Below, piece by piece: positions 9,426 through 18,523 of a stretch of 64,000 nt of DNA; position 1 is the stretch's first letter, and every line of letters starts with the position of its first letter. The notes beneath the pieces are model-generated. The model was not told the DNA's origin. It saw nothing but the letters and a program-made list of their open reading frames with translations, and made no database searches. Source of the stretch: Flavobacterium gelidicaeli (GTDB lineage: Bacteria > Bacteroidota > Bacteroidia > Flavobacteriales > Flavobacteriaceae); the NCBI RefSeq assembly GCF_013294005.1, contig NZ_JABSNK010000007.1, positions 124,001 through 188,000 on the forward strand. Direction: 5' to 3'. Both the position numbers and the translations under genes were made by a program.

Positions 9426-9489
9426 GTTTTTCTATAAATAATATTGGTGTAACGGTAAATAAAGAATAAGCGTTTTGGCTTCATAGCAC

Positions 9490-9527
9490 AAAAAAAAATC
9501 CCAAGAAGTAAATTCTTGGGATTTTTT
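9490..9527 (-). terminator. Intrinsic terminator after accD
   Basis: An 11-bp stem AATCCCAAGAA / TTCTTGGGATT with loop GTAAA is flanked by an A-run on the left, which is the U-tract on the minus strand, and a T-run on the right. It can therefore work in both directions. It lies about 22 bp past the accD stop. Confidence 0.85.
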
Positions 9528-9548
9528 AGTTTATTAAATAATTCAGAA

Positions 9549-10403
9549 TTATCTAACAGTATTGTTTTGAATTAAATCAATGTATAAATTGATTTTGTCT
9601 TTCAATTCTTTTCTTGGTGTAATAAAATCTAAGAAACCGTGCTCCAATAAAAATTCTGATGTTTGAAAACCTTCTGGTAGATCTTTACCAGTTGTGTCTC
9701 TAACAACTCTAGGCCCTGCAAATCCAATCAAAGCGCCTGGCTCAGAGATATTAATATCTCCTAACATTGCGTAAGATGCCGTTGTTCCTCCAGTAGTAGG
9801 ATCAGTACATAATGAAATATACGGTAATTTTGCTTCGGCTAGTTGTGCTAGTTTTACTGATGTTTTAGCTAATTGCATTAATGAATAAGCAGCTTCCATC
9901 ATACGGGCACCTCCAGATTTAGAAATCATTACAAATGGAAGTTTGTTTTTTATTGCATGATCAATTCCTCTCGAAATTTTCTCACCAACAACAGCTCCCA
10001 TAGATCCTCCAATAAATGCAAAGTCCATACAGCAGATCACTAATTCTTTACCTTTAGATTTTCCTACTCCTGTACGCACAGCGTCTTTAAGTTTGGTTTT
10101 TTCCATGACATCTTTTAATCGATCTGCATATTTTTTTGTATCAACAAAATGTAAAGGATCTTTAGAGGTTAGGTTTTTATCTAATTCAACAAACTCATTG
10201 TTGTCAAATAAAATTTCAAAATAGGTTGCACTACCAATTCTAACGTGAAAGCCGTCTTCTGGGCTTACAAATAAATTGCGTTCTAACTCGTCAGCATCAA
10301 TTATTTTACCGGTAGGTGATTTGTACCAAAGTCCTTTTGGAACATCCATTTTATCTTCGGTAGCCGTCGTAATTCCTTTTTCTTTTCTTTTAAACCAAGC
10401 CAT
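9549..10403 (-). CDS. accD: Acetyl-CoA carboxylase carboxyltransferase subunit beta (no zinc-finger cysteines)
   Basis: AccD, with AccA, moves the carboxyl group from biotin to acetyl-CoA, the first step of fatty-acid synthesis. The crotonase-like core is intact: [58 protein letters not shown] and GFAGPRVV. The N-terminus aligns with the E. coli zinc-ribbon region ([12 protein letters not shown]... [15 protein letters not shown]). Where E. coli has two CxxC pairs, this protein has SPTG (29-32) and SPED (47-50), so zinc cannot bind in the usual way. Its 284 residues are close to the usual length. I believe this loss is shared by related Flavobacteria, but that is from memory. Confidence 0.95.
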   Translation of the reverse strand: MAWFKRKEKGITTATEDKMDVPKGLWYKSPTGKIIDADELERNLFVSPEDGFHVRIGSATYFEILFDNNEFVELDKNLTSKDPLHFVDTKKYADRLKDVMEKTKLKDAVRTGVGKSKGKELVICCMDFAFIGGSMGAVVGEKISRGIDHAIKNKLPFVMISKSGGARMMEAAYSLMQLAKTSVKLAQLAEAKLPYISLCTDPTTGGTTASYAMLGDINISEPGALIGFAGPRVVRDTTGKDLPEGFQTSEFLLEHGFLDFITPRKELKDKINLYIDLIQNNTVR

Positions 10404-10425
10404 ATTTATTGTTTTTTTTGTTTTG

Positions 10426-10478
10426 GGTTTAAAGTTTAATTGTTTTACTAAACTTTAAACCTGAAACTTTAAACTTTT
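10426..10478. repeat. AT-rich palindromic repeat (TTTAAAGTTTA family), copy 1
   Basis: GGTTTAAAGTTTA (10426-10438) pairs perfectly over 13 bp with TAAACTTTAAACC (10449-10461), followed by CTGAAACTTTAAAC. A related element precedes metF at 54799-54864. It fills the accD-fba gap and has no U-tract on the minus strand, so it is a hairpin but a poor terminator. Confidence 0.6.
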
Positions 10479-10480
10479 TG

Positions 10481-11548
10481 TTATAGTGTATTCACGTTGT
10501 TTAAGTCAGCAAATGCTTGTTCCAATCTTGTGTTGAAAGTCACTTCGCTTTCACGTATCCATTTTCTTGGATCGTAATATTTTTTATTAGGAATATCAGC
10601 TCCTTCAGGATTACCAATTTGTGTTTTTAAATAATCGATGTTTTTGATCATGTAATCACGAATTCCTTCAGTGTATGCAAATTGCAGGTCAGTATCAATA
10701 TTCATTTTGATCACTCCGTAGCTAATTCCTTCTCTGATTTCTTCAAGTGTAGAACCTGATCCTCCGTGAAAAACAAAATCAACAGGGTTGTTTCCTGTGT
10801 TGAATTTCTTTTGAACAAAATCTTGAGAATTTTTTAAGATTTTTGGAGTCAATTTTACATTCCCTGGTTTGTAAACTCCGTGTACGTTTCCAAAAGCTGC
10901 TGCAATTGTAAAACGAGGACTTACTTTAGATAATTCTTCGTAAGCAAATGCTACTTCTTCAGGTTGTGTGTATAATTTAGAGCTATCAACATCAGAGTTA
11001 TCAACACCATCTTCTTCACCTCCGGTGATTCCAAGTTCGATTTCTAATGTCATTCCCATTTTGCTCATTCTAGCTAAGTATCCTTTACAAATTTCAATGT
11101 TCTCTTCAATTGGCTCTTCTGATAAGTCAATCATGTGAGAGCTAAACAATGGTTTTCCAGTTGCAGCAAAATGTTCTTCTGAAGCATCTAATAATCCGTC
11201 GATCCAAGGTAAAAGTTTTTTAGCGCAGTGGTCAGTATGAACAATCACTGTAGCTCCGTAAGCTTCTGCTAATGCATGGATGTGTTTTGCTCCAGCGATT
11301 CCTCCAGCAATAGCTGATTTCTCGTTTGCGTTAGAAAGTCCTTTTCCAGCATTAAACTGTGCTCCTCCGTTAGAAAATTGAATAATAACAGGTGCGTTTA
11401 ATTTTGCAGCAGTTTCTAAAACTCCATTTATTGTACTAGATCCAGTAACGTTTACTGCAGGTAGAGCAAAGCCTTTTTCTTTCGCATAATTGAAAATTTC
11501 TTGTACTTGATCTCCTGTAGCTACTCCTGGTTTGATGTTGTGTGCCAT
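10481..11548 (-). CDS. fbaA: Class II fructose-bisphosphate aldolase
   Basis: This enzyme cleaves or forms fructose-1,6-bisphosphate in glycolysis and gluconeogenesis using zinc. The 355-residue length and the motif VIVHTDHCAKKLLPW, with D106 and the zinc ligand H107, are those of the class IIA type. EIELGITGGEEDGVDNS and FVFHGGSGSTLEEI are the second metal/substrate and phosphate-binding regions. The gene lies between accD and tamL on the same strand, with about 70 bp on either side. Confidence 0.96.
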   Translation of the reverse strand: MAHNIKPGVATGDQVQEIFNYAKEKGFALPAVNVTGSSTINGVLETAAKLNAPVIIQFSNGGAQFNAGKGLSNANEKSAIAGGIAGAKHIHALAEAYGATVIVHTDHCAKKLLPWIDGLLDASEEHFAATGKPLFSSHMIDLSEEPIEENIEICKGYLARMSKMGMTLEIELGITGGEEDGVDNSDVDSSKLYTQPEEVAFAYEELSKVSPRFTIAAAFGNVHGVYKPGNVKLTPKILKNSQDFVQKKFNTGNNPVDFVFHGGSGSTLEEIREGISYGVIKMNIDTDLQFAYTEGIRDYMIKNIDYLKTQIGNPEGADIPNKKYYDPRKWIRESEVTFNTRLEQAFADLNNVNTL

Positions 11549-11615
11549 TGTAAAATTTTTTAGTGGTTTTTTTTTGTTATTAGTTCAAGACTGCAAAAAT
11601 AAGAATTAAATAGCA

Positions 11616-14180
11616 TTAGAAGGGGTAATTTATTCCAAAATTTAAAACAGAGTTCCCAAAATTATAATCTCTAAACCATTTTTTTTCTGTTTCATTTGCT
11701 GGATCATAGGTTTTAAATCCAAAGTCAAATCTTACTACTAAAAAATTTAAATCATATCGTAATCCAATTCCTGATCCTACCGCAATGTCTTTTAGGCTTT
11801 TAAATCCATTAAATGTGGATTTTTCATCAGTTACATTATCGAGTACGTTCCATATATTTCCGCCATCAACAAATAGTGCACCTTTAAAATCTCCTAATAT
11901 TTTAAATCTAAATTCAGCACTTAAAGCTATTTTCATGTTGGCCTCATTAAAGTCATTCACAGCGCCACTGCGTCCTGGTCCTAAGCTATAAGGTTGCCAA
12001 GCTCTATTATCATTCGATCCACCAGAGAAATAACTTCTTGAGAATGGAATGTTGTCAGAATTGCCAAACGGAATTGCTATACCAAAAAAGCTTCTAATGG
12101 CAAGTACTTTCTCTTTAGTTAAATCCCAATGTTTGATATAATCGAATTCTGTTTTTATATATTCTGAGTATTCTAAATTAAAAATCTCTCGGTTCCCATT
12201 GGCGTTGACCGATTGATTTGTAGCATCAGCAATTAAGGATAATAATGATCCAGCCGATTCGATTTTAGTTTTAAATAGATAAAAAGTTTTGTCTTGTAAA
12301 TCTTTTTTAGTGGTCTTTGTATAGGTAAAGCTGGTGGCTAATATAAAATCATTTTCAGTCAAACGAACTCTTCTTTCTTCAATACTTTTTACAGATTGAT
12401 AATCATCATCTGTTGATGTCAATCCTGTAGAATTATTCAGTACTGCGTTTGTAAAACCTGTTGTGCCTGACTGAATGATTAAGTTTTTATCAGTTGTATT
12501 GTCAAAATAGTCATTAATAGTGTTGTACGTTTTTCCTATTGCATTTAGCGCATCATAAGAAGAACCATAAACATTAAAATAGTTGTCTGGATTAAGATTG
12601 CGAACAAACTGTGCATTAAATAAGTCAAAACGAGCTGTATTGTTTCTCTTTGGATTCCAATTGTAGGTAACTGCTCCAGTAAAGTTTTCCTTGTCTAGAC
12701 CTATATTAGTTTGTCTCGCGAGACCAAGCGACATAAGTGTAGACGGGATCATGCTTTTAGGAATAATCCTCTCTGTAGAGAAAGGCAAGAATATCCTTGG
12801 AATACTTAGTTTTAAGTCGGCACCATATTCCGAGACATTAAAGAACTGATTGTTAGGGTTTGCTAAATCTTTTGATGAACCTATGTTTGCCCGACCTGAA
12901 AGCTCAAGTGTTTCGGCTCCATTAAAAACGTTTCTAATAGTTATTGAAGGACTAAGTGAAATACCAATATCTTGAATGTTTGAATGGGTTATATCAAAAA
13001 AAGCACCAAAACTATATTTTTTTCTGGGAGTCAAATAAATTTTTGCTATAAGCGAACTTGCTGTACTGTCTCTTTTATCAACCTCGTATTGAATACTTGG
13101 ATAATTAAATATTTTTAAATTATTTAAATAACGTGTTGTTAGGACGGTTTTAAAATCAGCATATTTGGAACCTTTAGTAATGAAAATTGCATCAGCAATG
13201 GCGTATGGTTTGTATTTTAATTTTTCTTGGCTGTATAAATTAAAGTTTTTATAGGTTACGCTATCCTTAAAAACTTGATTTGATTTATTAGTAACGTAAT
13301 CGGTATAGATGTTCACATCACTAATTTTATATAGTTTAAAAGGCTCTGTGGTTGTAGAATCTTTATTTTGATAGGTATAGTCGTTAATGATTAAATTTAC
13401 ATTGGCCTTATTTACTTTGTTAATGGTGTCAATGTTAAAACTTACATAAGTGGGCTGAAAATAATAAGCTCCATTATTTCTAAAATGAGTAGCGATACGG
13501 TTTTTTTCTTCGTCAAAATCAGCAGTTTTATATTGCATACCTGACTTGATCAACGAGTTTGATACTTGCGTTTTGTATAGCGAATCTAAAACGGGTGTAG
13601 AAATTGTGGTTTTTAAAGAGTCAAGTAGGTATGGTTTTTTAGTATCTATTAGGTAACTAATTTTTGCTTTTTTATTTTTTATAGTATCTAATTTATAGCT
13701 TGTAGTTACATCAAAATACCCTTTGTTGAAATAATAATATTTCAAGCGTGTAACTGATTTAAAAGTTTTTGATGTATCAATAATTGCTGGCGGTTCACCT
13801 ACTTTTTTTAAGAACTCATGAATGCCGTGATAAAGAAAAGATTTTCCTAACCGGTCCACCTGTTTTGCCGAAAGGAATTTTGATTGACGCTCGTATAATC
13901 CTGGGTGATTTTTAAATTTTGCTAGATAAGTTGAGTCTGGGTTTAAATTTGCTAAATTGTATAAATTTAAACGTAATGGGTATCCCAGCACAAAAGTACT
14001 ATTGGGTTTTTGATATAACTGATTATAAGCGTTTTCCTCACTTGTGACTTTGTCATTTACAACAATTTTGTTTTTTACAAGTCGCATTTTTCCGTCAGGA
14101 ACTCTTTTTTCAGTGTTACAAGCGGATATTATTATTCCTATTAGAATAAATAGTGATATTTTTGCTGAAATTTTTTTCAA
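11616..14180 (-). CDS. tamL: TamL-like outer-membrane lipoprotein (Omp85/BamA superfamily)
   Basis: The 854-residue protein begins with a lipoprotein signal ending ISAC, with lipidation expected at C21. The N-terminal half (about 30-390) looks like POTRA repeats: FKSVTRLKYYYFNKGYFDV is a typical POTRA strand-helix pattern. The C-terminal half is a BamA-like 16-strand barrel with FSRSYFSGGSNDNRAW, an analogue of the L6 loop VRGF-type motif, and it ends NFGINYPF with an aromatic last residue. In Bacteroidota such lipidated Omp85 proteins are called TamL and pair with TamB; a tamB gene is not in view. It is divergent from the rRNA methyltransferase gene with a 36-bp gap. Confidence 0.88.
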   Translation of the reverse strand: MKKISAKISLFILIGIIISACNTEKRVPDGKMRLVKNKIVVNDKVTSEENAYNQLYQKPNSTFVLGYPLRLNLYNLANLNPDSTYLAKFKNHPGLYERQSKFLSAKQVDRLGKSFLYHGIHEFLKKVGEPPAIIDTSKTFKSVTRLKYYYFNKGYFDVTTSYKLDTIKNKKAKISYLIDTKKPYLLDSLKTTISTPVLDSLYKTQVSNSLIKSGMQYKTADFDEEKNRIATHFRNNGAYYFQPTYVSFNIDTINKVNKANVNLIINDYTYQNKDSTTTEPFKLYKISDVNIYTDYVTNKSNQVFKDSVTYKNFNLYSQEKLKYKPYAIADAIFITKGSKYADFKTVLTTRYLNNLKIFNYPSIQYEVDKRDSTASSLIAKIYLTPRKKYSFGAFFDITHSNIQDIGISLSPSITIRNVFNGAETLELSGRANIGSSKDLANPNNQFFNVSEYGADLKLSIPRIFLPFSTERIIPKSMIPSTLMSLGLARQTNIGLDKENFTGAVTYNWNPKRNNTARFDLFNAQFVRNLNPDNYFNVYGSSYDALNAIGKTYNTINDYFDNTTDKNLIIQSGTTGFTNAVLNNSTGLTSTDDDYQSVKSIEERRVRLTENDFILATSFTYTKTTKKDLQDKTFYLFKTKIESAGSLLSLIADATNQSVNANGNREIFNLEYSEYIKTEFDYIKHWDLTKEKVLAIRSFFGIAIPFGNSDNIPFSRSYFSGGSNDNRAWQPYSLGPGRSGAVNDFNEANMKIALSAEFRFKILGDFKGALFVDGGNIWNVLDNVTDEKSTFNGFKSLKDIAVGSGIGLRYDLNFLVVRFDFGFKTYDPANETEKKWFRDYNFGNSVLNFGINYPF

Positions 14181-14199
14181 GGGTTTAAAATATTTAATT

Positions 14200-14207
14200 C
14201 AAAAGTA
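14200..14207 (-). promoter_or_regulatory. Candidate -7 promoter box for tamL
   Basis: The minus-strand octamer TACTTTTG fits TAnnTTTG in the 36-bp divergent gap. A TTG on the same strand (14232-14234) lies 24 bp upstream, slightly longer than the usual 17-23. The expected transcript starts about 14 bp before the ATG. Confidence 0.5.
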
Positions 14208-14216
14208 CATATTTTT

Positions 14217-14945
14217 ATGGTTAGTAAAAACCAAATAAAACTTATAACAAGTTTACAGCAAAAAAAGTATAGAATAGCTCACAAACTGTTCTTTGCAGAA
14301 GGTGTAAAGGTAATCCAAGAATTGTTAGATTCTAACTTAGAATTAGATCATTTATATTCTACTCAAAATGATTTTGATAACGTTGAGTCATCAAAGCGAA
14401 CGCTTATTCATGAAAGTGATTTAAAAAAAATAAGTGCGTTAGCAAATCCTAATACCTGTTTAGCGGTTTTTAAAATTCCAACACATAAAGAAATAATTTC
14501 TTCAGGCCTAATTATAGCTTTAGATAATGTTAGGGATCCAGGTAATCTAGGTACTATTTTGCGTTTATGTGATTGGTATGGAGTGAAGCAGTTAATTTGT
14601 TCTAATGAAACAGTTGATCTTTATAATTCAAAAGTAGTACAAGCTACAATGGGATCTATTAGTAGGGTTAATGTTAGTTATGTAGATTTAAACCTTTATT
14701 TGGCTGAAGCCAAATTACCTCTTTTTGGTACATTTATGGATGGGAATTCTATTTATAAAACTACTTTACCTAAAGAAGGAATCGTGGTAATGGGGAATGA
14801 AGCTAACGGAATTTCGGAAGAAATTGAAAAAATAATTATAAACCGACTCTCAATTCCGCGTTTTGGAGACATCCAAAAAACGGAAAGCTTAAATGTTGCT
14901 ACCGCAACAGCAATTGTATTAAGTGAGTTTAGGAGGAATAATTAG
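14217..14945 (+). CDS. TrmH/SpoU-family RNA 2'-O-methyltransferase
   Basis: This is a 242-residue SPOUT methyltransferase with an N-terminal RNA-binding substrate domain (about 1-85: KLITSLQQKKYRIAHKLFFAEG). The trefoil-knot catalytic domain has the three SpoU motifs: LDNVRDPGNLGTILRLCDWYG, VVMGNEANGISEEI and SLNVATATAIVLSEF. It probably methylates a ribose in rRNA or tRNA using S-adenosylmethionine; the exact target cannot be told from sequence. It is transcribed divergently from tamL and runs towards porT, with an 11-bp gap between the two stops. Confidence 0.88.
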   Translation: MVSKNQIKLITSLQQKKYRIAHKLFFAEGVKVIQELLDSNLELDHLYSTQNDFDNVESSKRTLIHESDLKKISALANPNTCLAVFKIPTHKEIISSGLIIALDNVRDPGNLGTILRLCDWYGVKQLICSNETVDLYNSKVVQATMGSISRVNVSYVDLNLYLAEAKLPLFGTFMDGNSIYKTTLPKEGIVVMGNEANGISEEIEKIIINRLSIPRFGDIQKTESLNVATATAIVLSEFRRNN

Positions 14946-14956
14946 TTGATTTTATT

Positions 14957-15661
14957 TTAGTGAAAAGTAAAATTAACTAAGATTGCTCTGTTTTTTATTG
15001 ATTCAATGTTGCTAGTCCATGGGCTATTTGGGTCTTTGTCTCGAACAAGCTCATCACCTAAGCCAAAAACACCTCTTACAGATGGTGAAAAAATAAAGTA
15101 CTCTGTGAAAATGTCAATACCCAAACCTAATTCATAATTAGTAGTCCAGGATTTAACTCTAAATTTTTGTTCTAGATTATCGTCTTGTGCTTTTTCATTA
15201 CTAGATAGATTAAGCGTTGCTGATAGTCCTCCCAGTACATAAGGGCGTACATTTCCTGCTCTCAATCCCATAAGCTTTACCAATAGCGGAAAGTGAATGT
15301 AGGTGCTGTTTACTTCTCTTATTGCGTCAATTTCATTTGTAAAACCAGGATATTGCAAATTTCTTTTCGAGTAATACAGTCCTGGCTCAAAACGAAGACT
15401 AATGTATTCGTGTAATCGTAGGTCACCTACAACTCCTACGTTAAAACCAGTAGTTTTTATTGTTTGTATGTCTGGACCTACAGTTTTATAATCAATTTTA
15501 TAATCAAAGCTATTGAATCCTAGGTAGTACCCAAAATAAACGCGTTGTTTTTGAAAGTTCTCCAAGTTAAGAATAGGGTTTTTACTAAACATCCCTTTGT
15601 TGAATTGTGCGTTCCCTTTAATTGCAATAATAAGGAGTATAAGTAGGACTATTTTTTTCAT
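14957..15661 (-). CDS. porT: PorT-family protein of the type IX secretion/gliding system
   Basis: This 234-residue outer-membrane beta-barrel protein has a signal peptide (about 1-18, ending NAQF). PorT (SprT in Flavobacterium johnsoniae) is needed for type IX secretion and hence for gliding adhesin export. The barrel features are alternating strands with VYFGYYLGFNSFDYKIDY, RFEPGLYYSKRNLQYP and YVLGGLSATLNL, and an aromatic C-terminus (VNFTFH). It lies 25 bp downstream of menG on the same strand; as I recall, the ubiE/menG-porT arrangement is common in Flavobacteria, which supports the call over a generic barrel protein. Confidence 0.85.
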   Translation of the reverse strand: MKKIVLLILLIIAIKGNAQFNKGMFSKNPILNLENFQKQRVYFGYYLGFNSFDYKIDYKTVGPDIQTIKTTGFNVGVVGDLRLHEYISLRFEPGLYYSKRNLQYPGFTNEIDAIREVNSTYIHFPLLVKLMGLRAGNVRPYVLGGLSATLNLSSNEKAQDDNLEQKFRVKSWTTNYELGLGIDIFTEYFIFSPSVRGVFGLGDELVRDKDPNSPWTSNIESIKNRAILVNFTFH

Positions 15662-15686
15662 AGACTTTATATAGTATCTGGACTAA

Positions 15687-16418
15687 TTATTTTTTTGATG
15701 CAGAATAAATTGTAGCAACACCAAATGTTTGTGGCAAAGCTACAACATCTATAAACCCAACTTTTCTTAAAATATTGTTTAAAGCTTCGCCATAAGGAAA
15801 AGCAGCAGCCGATTCTGATAAATAACCATAGGCAACATTGTCTTTAGAAAATAGTTTTCCTATTAATGGAAGGATGTTTCTACTATAGAAATTATACCCT
15901 TGTTTGTAAGGTGTTTTATCAGGAACCGAAGTTTCTAAAATTACAAATACGCCATTAGGTTTCAGTACTCTTAATATTTCAGTTAATCCTTTTTCTAAAG
16001 TTTCGAAGTTGCGAACTCCAAAGGCAACTGTTACTGCGTCAAAGTGATTGTCATCAAATGGCATGTTCTCTGAGTCACCTAAAACCATTTCTATAATGTT
16101 AGATAAGTTTTTTGCAGCAATTTTTTTATCACCTACTTCAAGCATTCCTGCAGAAATATCTAATCCGATAATTTTTTTTGCTTTTGTTTGTGCCATTAAT
16201 ATTGCTAAATCACCTGTTCCGGTTGCAATATCTAAAATAGTTTCAGGATTTTTTTTACTTACAATATCCAATACTTTTTTACGCCATTTAATGTCGATAC
16301 CAAATGAAATAACACGGTTCAAATTATCGTAATTTCCAGAGATAGTATCGAACATTTGGGCTACTTGTTCTTTTTTACCAAGGGATGAGTCTTTATATGG
16401 GGTGATGTTTTTTGACAT
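15687..16418 (-). CDS. menG: Demethylmenaquinone methyltransferase (UbiE/MenG)
   Basis: This SAM-dependent C-methyltransferase performs the last step of menaquinone synthesis, the expected quinone in this group. Of 243 residues, motif [13 protein letters not shown] lies at 61-72. The UbiE signature [14 protein letters not shown] is near 35-48, and [24 protein letters not shown] is the second family signature. The last residues [13 protein letters not shown] are typical. It is followed after 25 bp by porT, probably in one transcript. Confidence 0.95.
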   Translation of the reverse strand: MSKNITPYKDSSLGKKEQVAQMFDTISGNYDNLNRVISFGIDIKWRKKVLDIVSKKNPETILDIATGTGDLAILMAQTKAKKIIGLDISAGMLEVGDKKIAAKNLSNIIEMVLGDSENMPFDDNHFDAVTVAFGVRNFETLEKGLTEILRVLKPNGVFVILETSVPDKTPYKQGYNFYSRNILPLIGKLFSKDNVAYGYLSESAAAFPYGEALNNILRKVGFIDVVALPQTFGVATIYSASKK

Positions 16419-16646
16419 TTTTTTAAATTTTCACAAATATACTACAATCTGATTTTATTGTTATCTAGTTTTTAGATTTCTCTATAAATATATATACGTT
16501 AAGCTTGGTTTTTAGGTTTTTGAGTCAAAAGTAAGTAGTAATGGATTTTTTTGTGAAAATAAATTGAAATATCACTAAAAGTGGGTATTGTGAGGTACGT
16601 TTTTAATAACGAGTTTTACATTGTAAAAATATAAGGTATTTTTTGA

Positions 16647-16964
16647 ATGATTAAAAAAGGATTAGTGGCTCAAATCAAGTGGTTGTTACTTGCGTTAATT
16701 TTATCGCTTGGCCTTGTGTGCTTTTTTGATGGAGCTGTGTTAAATCACGGCAGCGTAACGACTACGCAAAATACGTTCTTAGGATTAAATTTGTTTTTGG
16801 AAATTTTAATTTTCTTTGTCTTTAGTACCTTCGTGGTATTTGGTATTAAAGGCTTTTTTGAGATGTACTCTCAAAAAATTTCTAATGTTATTACCTTCGC
16901 TTCTGGAGTGTTTTTAACGTTTGTAATAATTTTGTTATGTTATCAAATATTATTTCAGGGATAA
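16647..16964 (+). CDS. Small membrane protein of unknown function
   Basis: I do not recognise this 105-residue protein. It shows three hydrophobic stretches at about residues 11-32, 48-66 and 79-102, with a short loop (SVTTTQNT) after the first. Codon use resembles its neighbours. It stands alone between two minus-strand genes and is followed by a strong hairpin and a terminator, which argues that it is transcribed. Confidence 0.65.
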   Translation: MIKKGLVAQIKWLLLALILSLGLVCFFDGAVLNHGSVTTTQNTFLGLNLFLEILIFFVFSTFVVFGIKGFFEMYSQKISNVITFASGVFLTFVIILLCYQILFQG

Positions 16965-17002
16965 GTCATTTTTCCTAATCATTGTTCAAAGTAAAAACCT
17001 TA

Positions 17003-17037
17003 TTTCAAAGGGTTTCTTTTAAAGAAATAATTTGAAA
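17003..17037 (+). other. Nested perfect hairpin downstream of the small membrane-protein gene
   Basis: TTTCAAA (17003-17009) and TTTCTTT (17013-17019) pair with AAAGAAA (17021-17027) and TTTGAAA (17031-17037), with a GGG/TAA internal loop. It has no T-run and lies just before a separate terminator, so it may be a 3'-UTR structure or part of a small RNA. Confidence 0.45.
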
Positions 17038-17047
17038 ATCAAATTAA

Positions 17048-17074
17048 GTCCGGTAGTGCACCGGGCTTTTTTTG
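17048..17074 (+). terminator. Intrinsic terminator
   Basis: GTCCGGT pairs with ACCGGGC (one G-T wobble) around loop AGTGC, followed by eight T residues. It ends transcription of the small membrane-protein gene. Confidence 0.8.
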
Positions 17075-17109
17075 TTTATAATTGTATTTAAGTACTTTTT
17101 ATAAATGAA

Positions 17110-17148
17110 ATTACCCCAAAAAAAGCAGTAAACTTTTTTTGGGGTAAT
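17110..17148 (-). terminator. Intrinsic terminator after folA
   Basis: A perfect 16-bp stem, ATTACCCCAAAAAAAG against CTTTTTTTGGGGTAAT with a 7-nt loop, lies 19 bp past the folA stop. The A/T runs are inside the stem, so it can act on either strand. Confidence 0.75.
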
Positions 17149-17166
17149 TTATTTCATGAAGTGTTT

Positions 17167-17649
17167 TTATTTTCTTAAGTAAGTCTCGTAAGTAAACTCA
17201 AACAGGTGTTTTTCATCTTTCTCGTGAAATTCTGATTTACTGAGTTTCCAGTTTTTACTATTGATTTCAGGAAAGAAAGCGTCTGCTTCAAATTTGTGAT
17301 GCACTCTAGTGAGTTCAATCTTATCTGCTAAGGGCATTGCTAAAGCGTATATTTCTCCACCTCCTATTACAAATACTTCTTCTTGTTGAGGGCAAATTTT
17401 AATTGCTTCTTCAATACTGTTGACTACTATACAGCCTTCCGGTTTGTAGTTGTTTTGCCTTGATATTACAACATGTGTTCTATTAGGTAGCGGTTTTGGA
17501 AAGCTTTCAAATGTTTTTCTTCCCATAATGATATAATGACCTGAAGTAATTGCTTTAAAACGTTTAAAATCATCTGGCAAATGCCAAACTAATTTATTGT
17601 CTTTTCCTAGTTCATTGTTTTTAGCTGCCGCAGCAATCATTGTAATCAT
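17167..17649 (-). CDS. folA: Dihydrofolate reductase
   Basis: FolA reduces dihydrofolate to tetrahydrofolate with NADPH. The 160-residue protein has the usual landmarks: IAAAAKNNELGKDNKLVWHL at the start, the substrate acid in LPDDF (24-28), IIMGRKTFESFPKPLPNRTHVVISR for NADPH binding and VIGGGEIYALAM. It lies 12 bp downstream of the 2TM gene and two genes away from thyA, which makes the dihydrofolate it recycles. Confidence 0.96.
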   Translation of the reverse strand: MITMIAAAAKNNELGKDNKLVWHLPDDFKRFKAITSGHYIIMGRKTFESFPKPLPNRTHVVISRQNNYKPEGCIVVNSIEEAIKICPQQEEVFVIGGGEIYALAMPLADKIELTRVHHKFEADAFFPEINSKNWKLSKSEFHEKDEKHLFEFTYETYLRK

Positions 17650-17661
17650 TGGTTGTAAACT

Positions 17662-17991
17662 TTATTTAGTAGTATCTTCTATTTGATCTTGTAATTCATT
17701 TATTTTGTTTTGTTGTAAAGTAACTAAACGGTCAATCTGCTCTCTTTCCCAGTTTTTATTCATAAAACGATCAGTGATGAAAACTTTAATGAAATGCAGT
17801 AGGAAAATAAAAAACCAAGCCGTAATTATCCAGATAAATAAATTGGATTCAGCGCTAAAATTAAACAGTTTAATCGCTATAAATAAAAATAAGCTTACTA
17901 GAAATAAAAGTACAAAATGATAGTAAAGCCCTTTTTTTTGTTTAATTCTTCTACGGGCGTATTCATATAATTCATGTTGTTCTTTTTCCAT
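17662..17991 (-). CDS. 2TM-domain membrane protein
   Basis: This 109-residue protein has a charged N-terminus (EKEQHELYEYARRRIKQKKG), two close transmembrane helices (about 22-43 and 51-71), and a helical, probably coiled-coil tail (EREQIDRLVTLQQNKINELQDQIED). The layout matches the 2TM domain family found in Bacteroidota and often linked to histidine-kinase genes; its function is unknown. It probably shares a transcript with folA. Confidence 0.75.
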   Translation of the reverse strand: MEKEQHELYEYARRRIKQKKGLYYHFVLLFLVSLFLFIAIKLFNFSAESNLFIWIITAWFFIFLLHFIKVFITDRFMNKNWEREQIDRLVTLQQNKINELQDQIEDTTK

Positions 17992-18226
17992 AAGGCATAA
18001 TTTTGGTTATAAAGATAAAGTATAAAACGTAATTTTCAACTTCATGTTGTGTAATATTTGAGCTGTGATGGTTCTGTTTTTTTATTCTGATAAATATTAG
18101 GGCTGTAAAATTATTGAATTAATTAAAATTTAACACCCATTTGTAATTTGTTATAAATCGTACTCGAATTTTACTATGAGTGATATTTTATATTAAATTA
18201 GCTAATATATTAAAAATGAAATAATT

Positions 18227-18523
18227 ATGTCTTTAAAAAAGCGGTTTGTAAAGTCAAAACCAGTATGTAAAGTTACATTTATAATTGCTGGAGGTAATGC
18301 TGAAAAAGCATCGGTTGTAGGTGATTTTAATGAGTGGAATCCTGAAGTAGGAGTTTTGAGTAAATTGAAAAACGGAAATTTTAAAGGTGTTTTTGATTTA
18401 AATAAAGACGCTTCGTATGAATTTAAGTACATGATTGATGGTGCTTATGTTAATGAAACAGAAGCAGATTATTATAAATGGAATGATTATGCTGGGTCTG
18501 AAAATGGAGTTTTAGTAGTTTAA
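18227..18523 (+). CDS. Small isoamylase-early-set (CBM48-like) protein
   Basis: The 98-residue protein is a single immunoglobulin-like glycogen-binding fold. Signs are [25 protein letters not shown], followed by [24 protein letters not shown] and a closing [14 protein letters not shown]. Similar domains in AMPK-beta and glycogen-branching enzymes bind alpha-glucans. No enzyme domain is attached. It overlaps the convergent thyA stop by 4 bp. Glucan binding is inferred from the fold only. Confidence 0.75.
   Translation: MSLKKRFVKSKPVCKVTFIIAGGNAEKASVVGDFNEWNPEVGVLSKLKNGNFKGVFDLNKDASYEFKYMIDGAYVNETEADYYKWNDYAGSENGVLVV

Larger units (their letters stand above)
7986..9433. repeat. 8-bp target-site duplication around the IS
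   Basis: GTTTTTCT occurs at 7986-7993 and again at 9426-9433, directly abutting the two inverted repeats. Removing one copy plus the IS restores a continuous AT-rich intergenic sequence with no open frame. Confidence 0.88.

Noticed and set aside
7839..9548. Gene disruption by the IS
   Set aside because: Joining the flanks after removing the IS and one target copy gives no open frame or recognisable protein.
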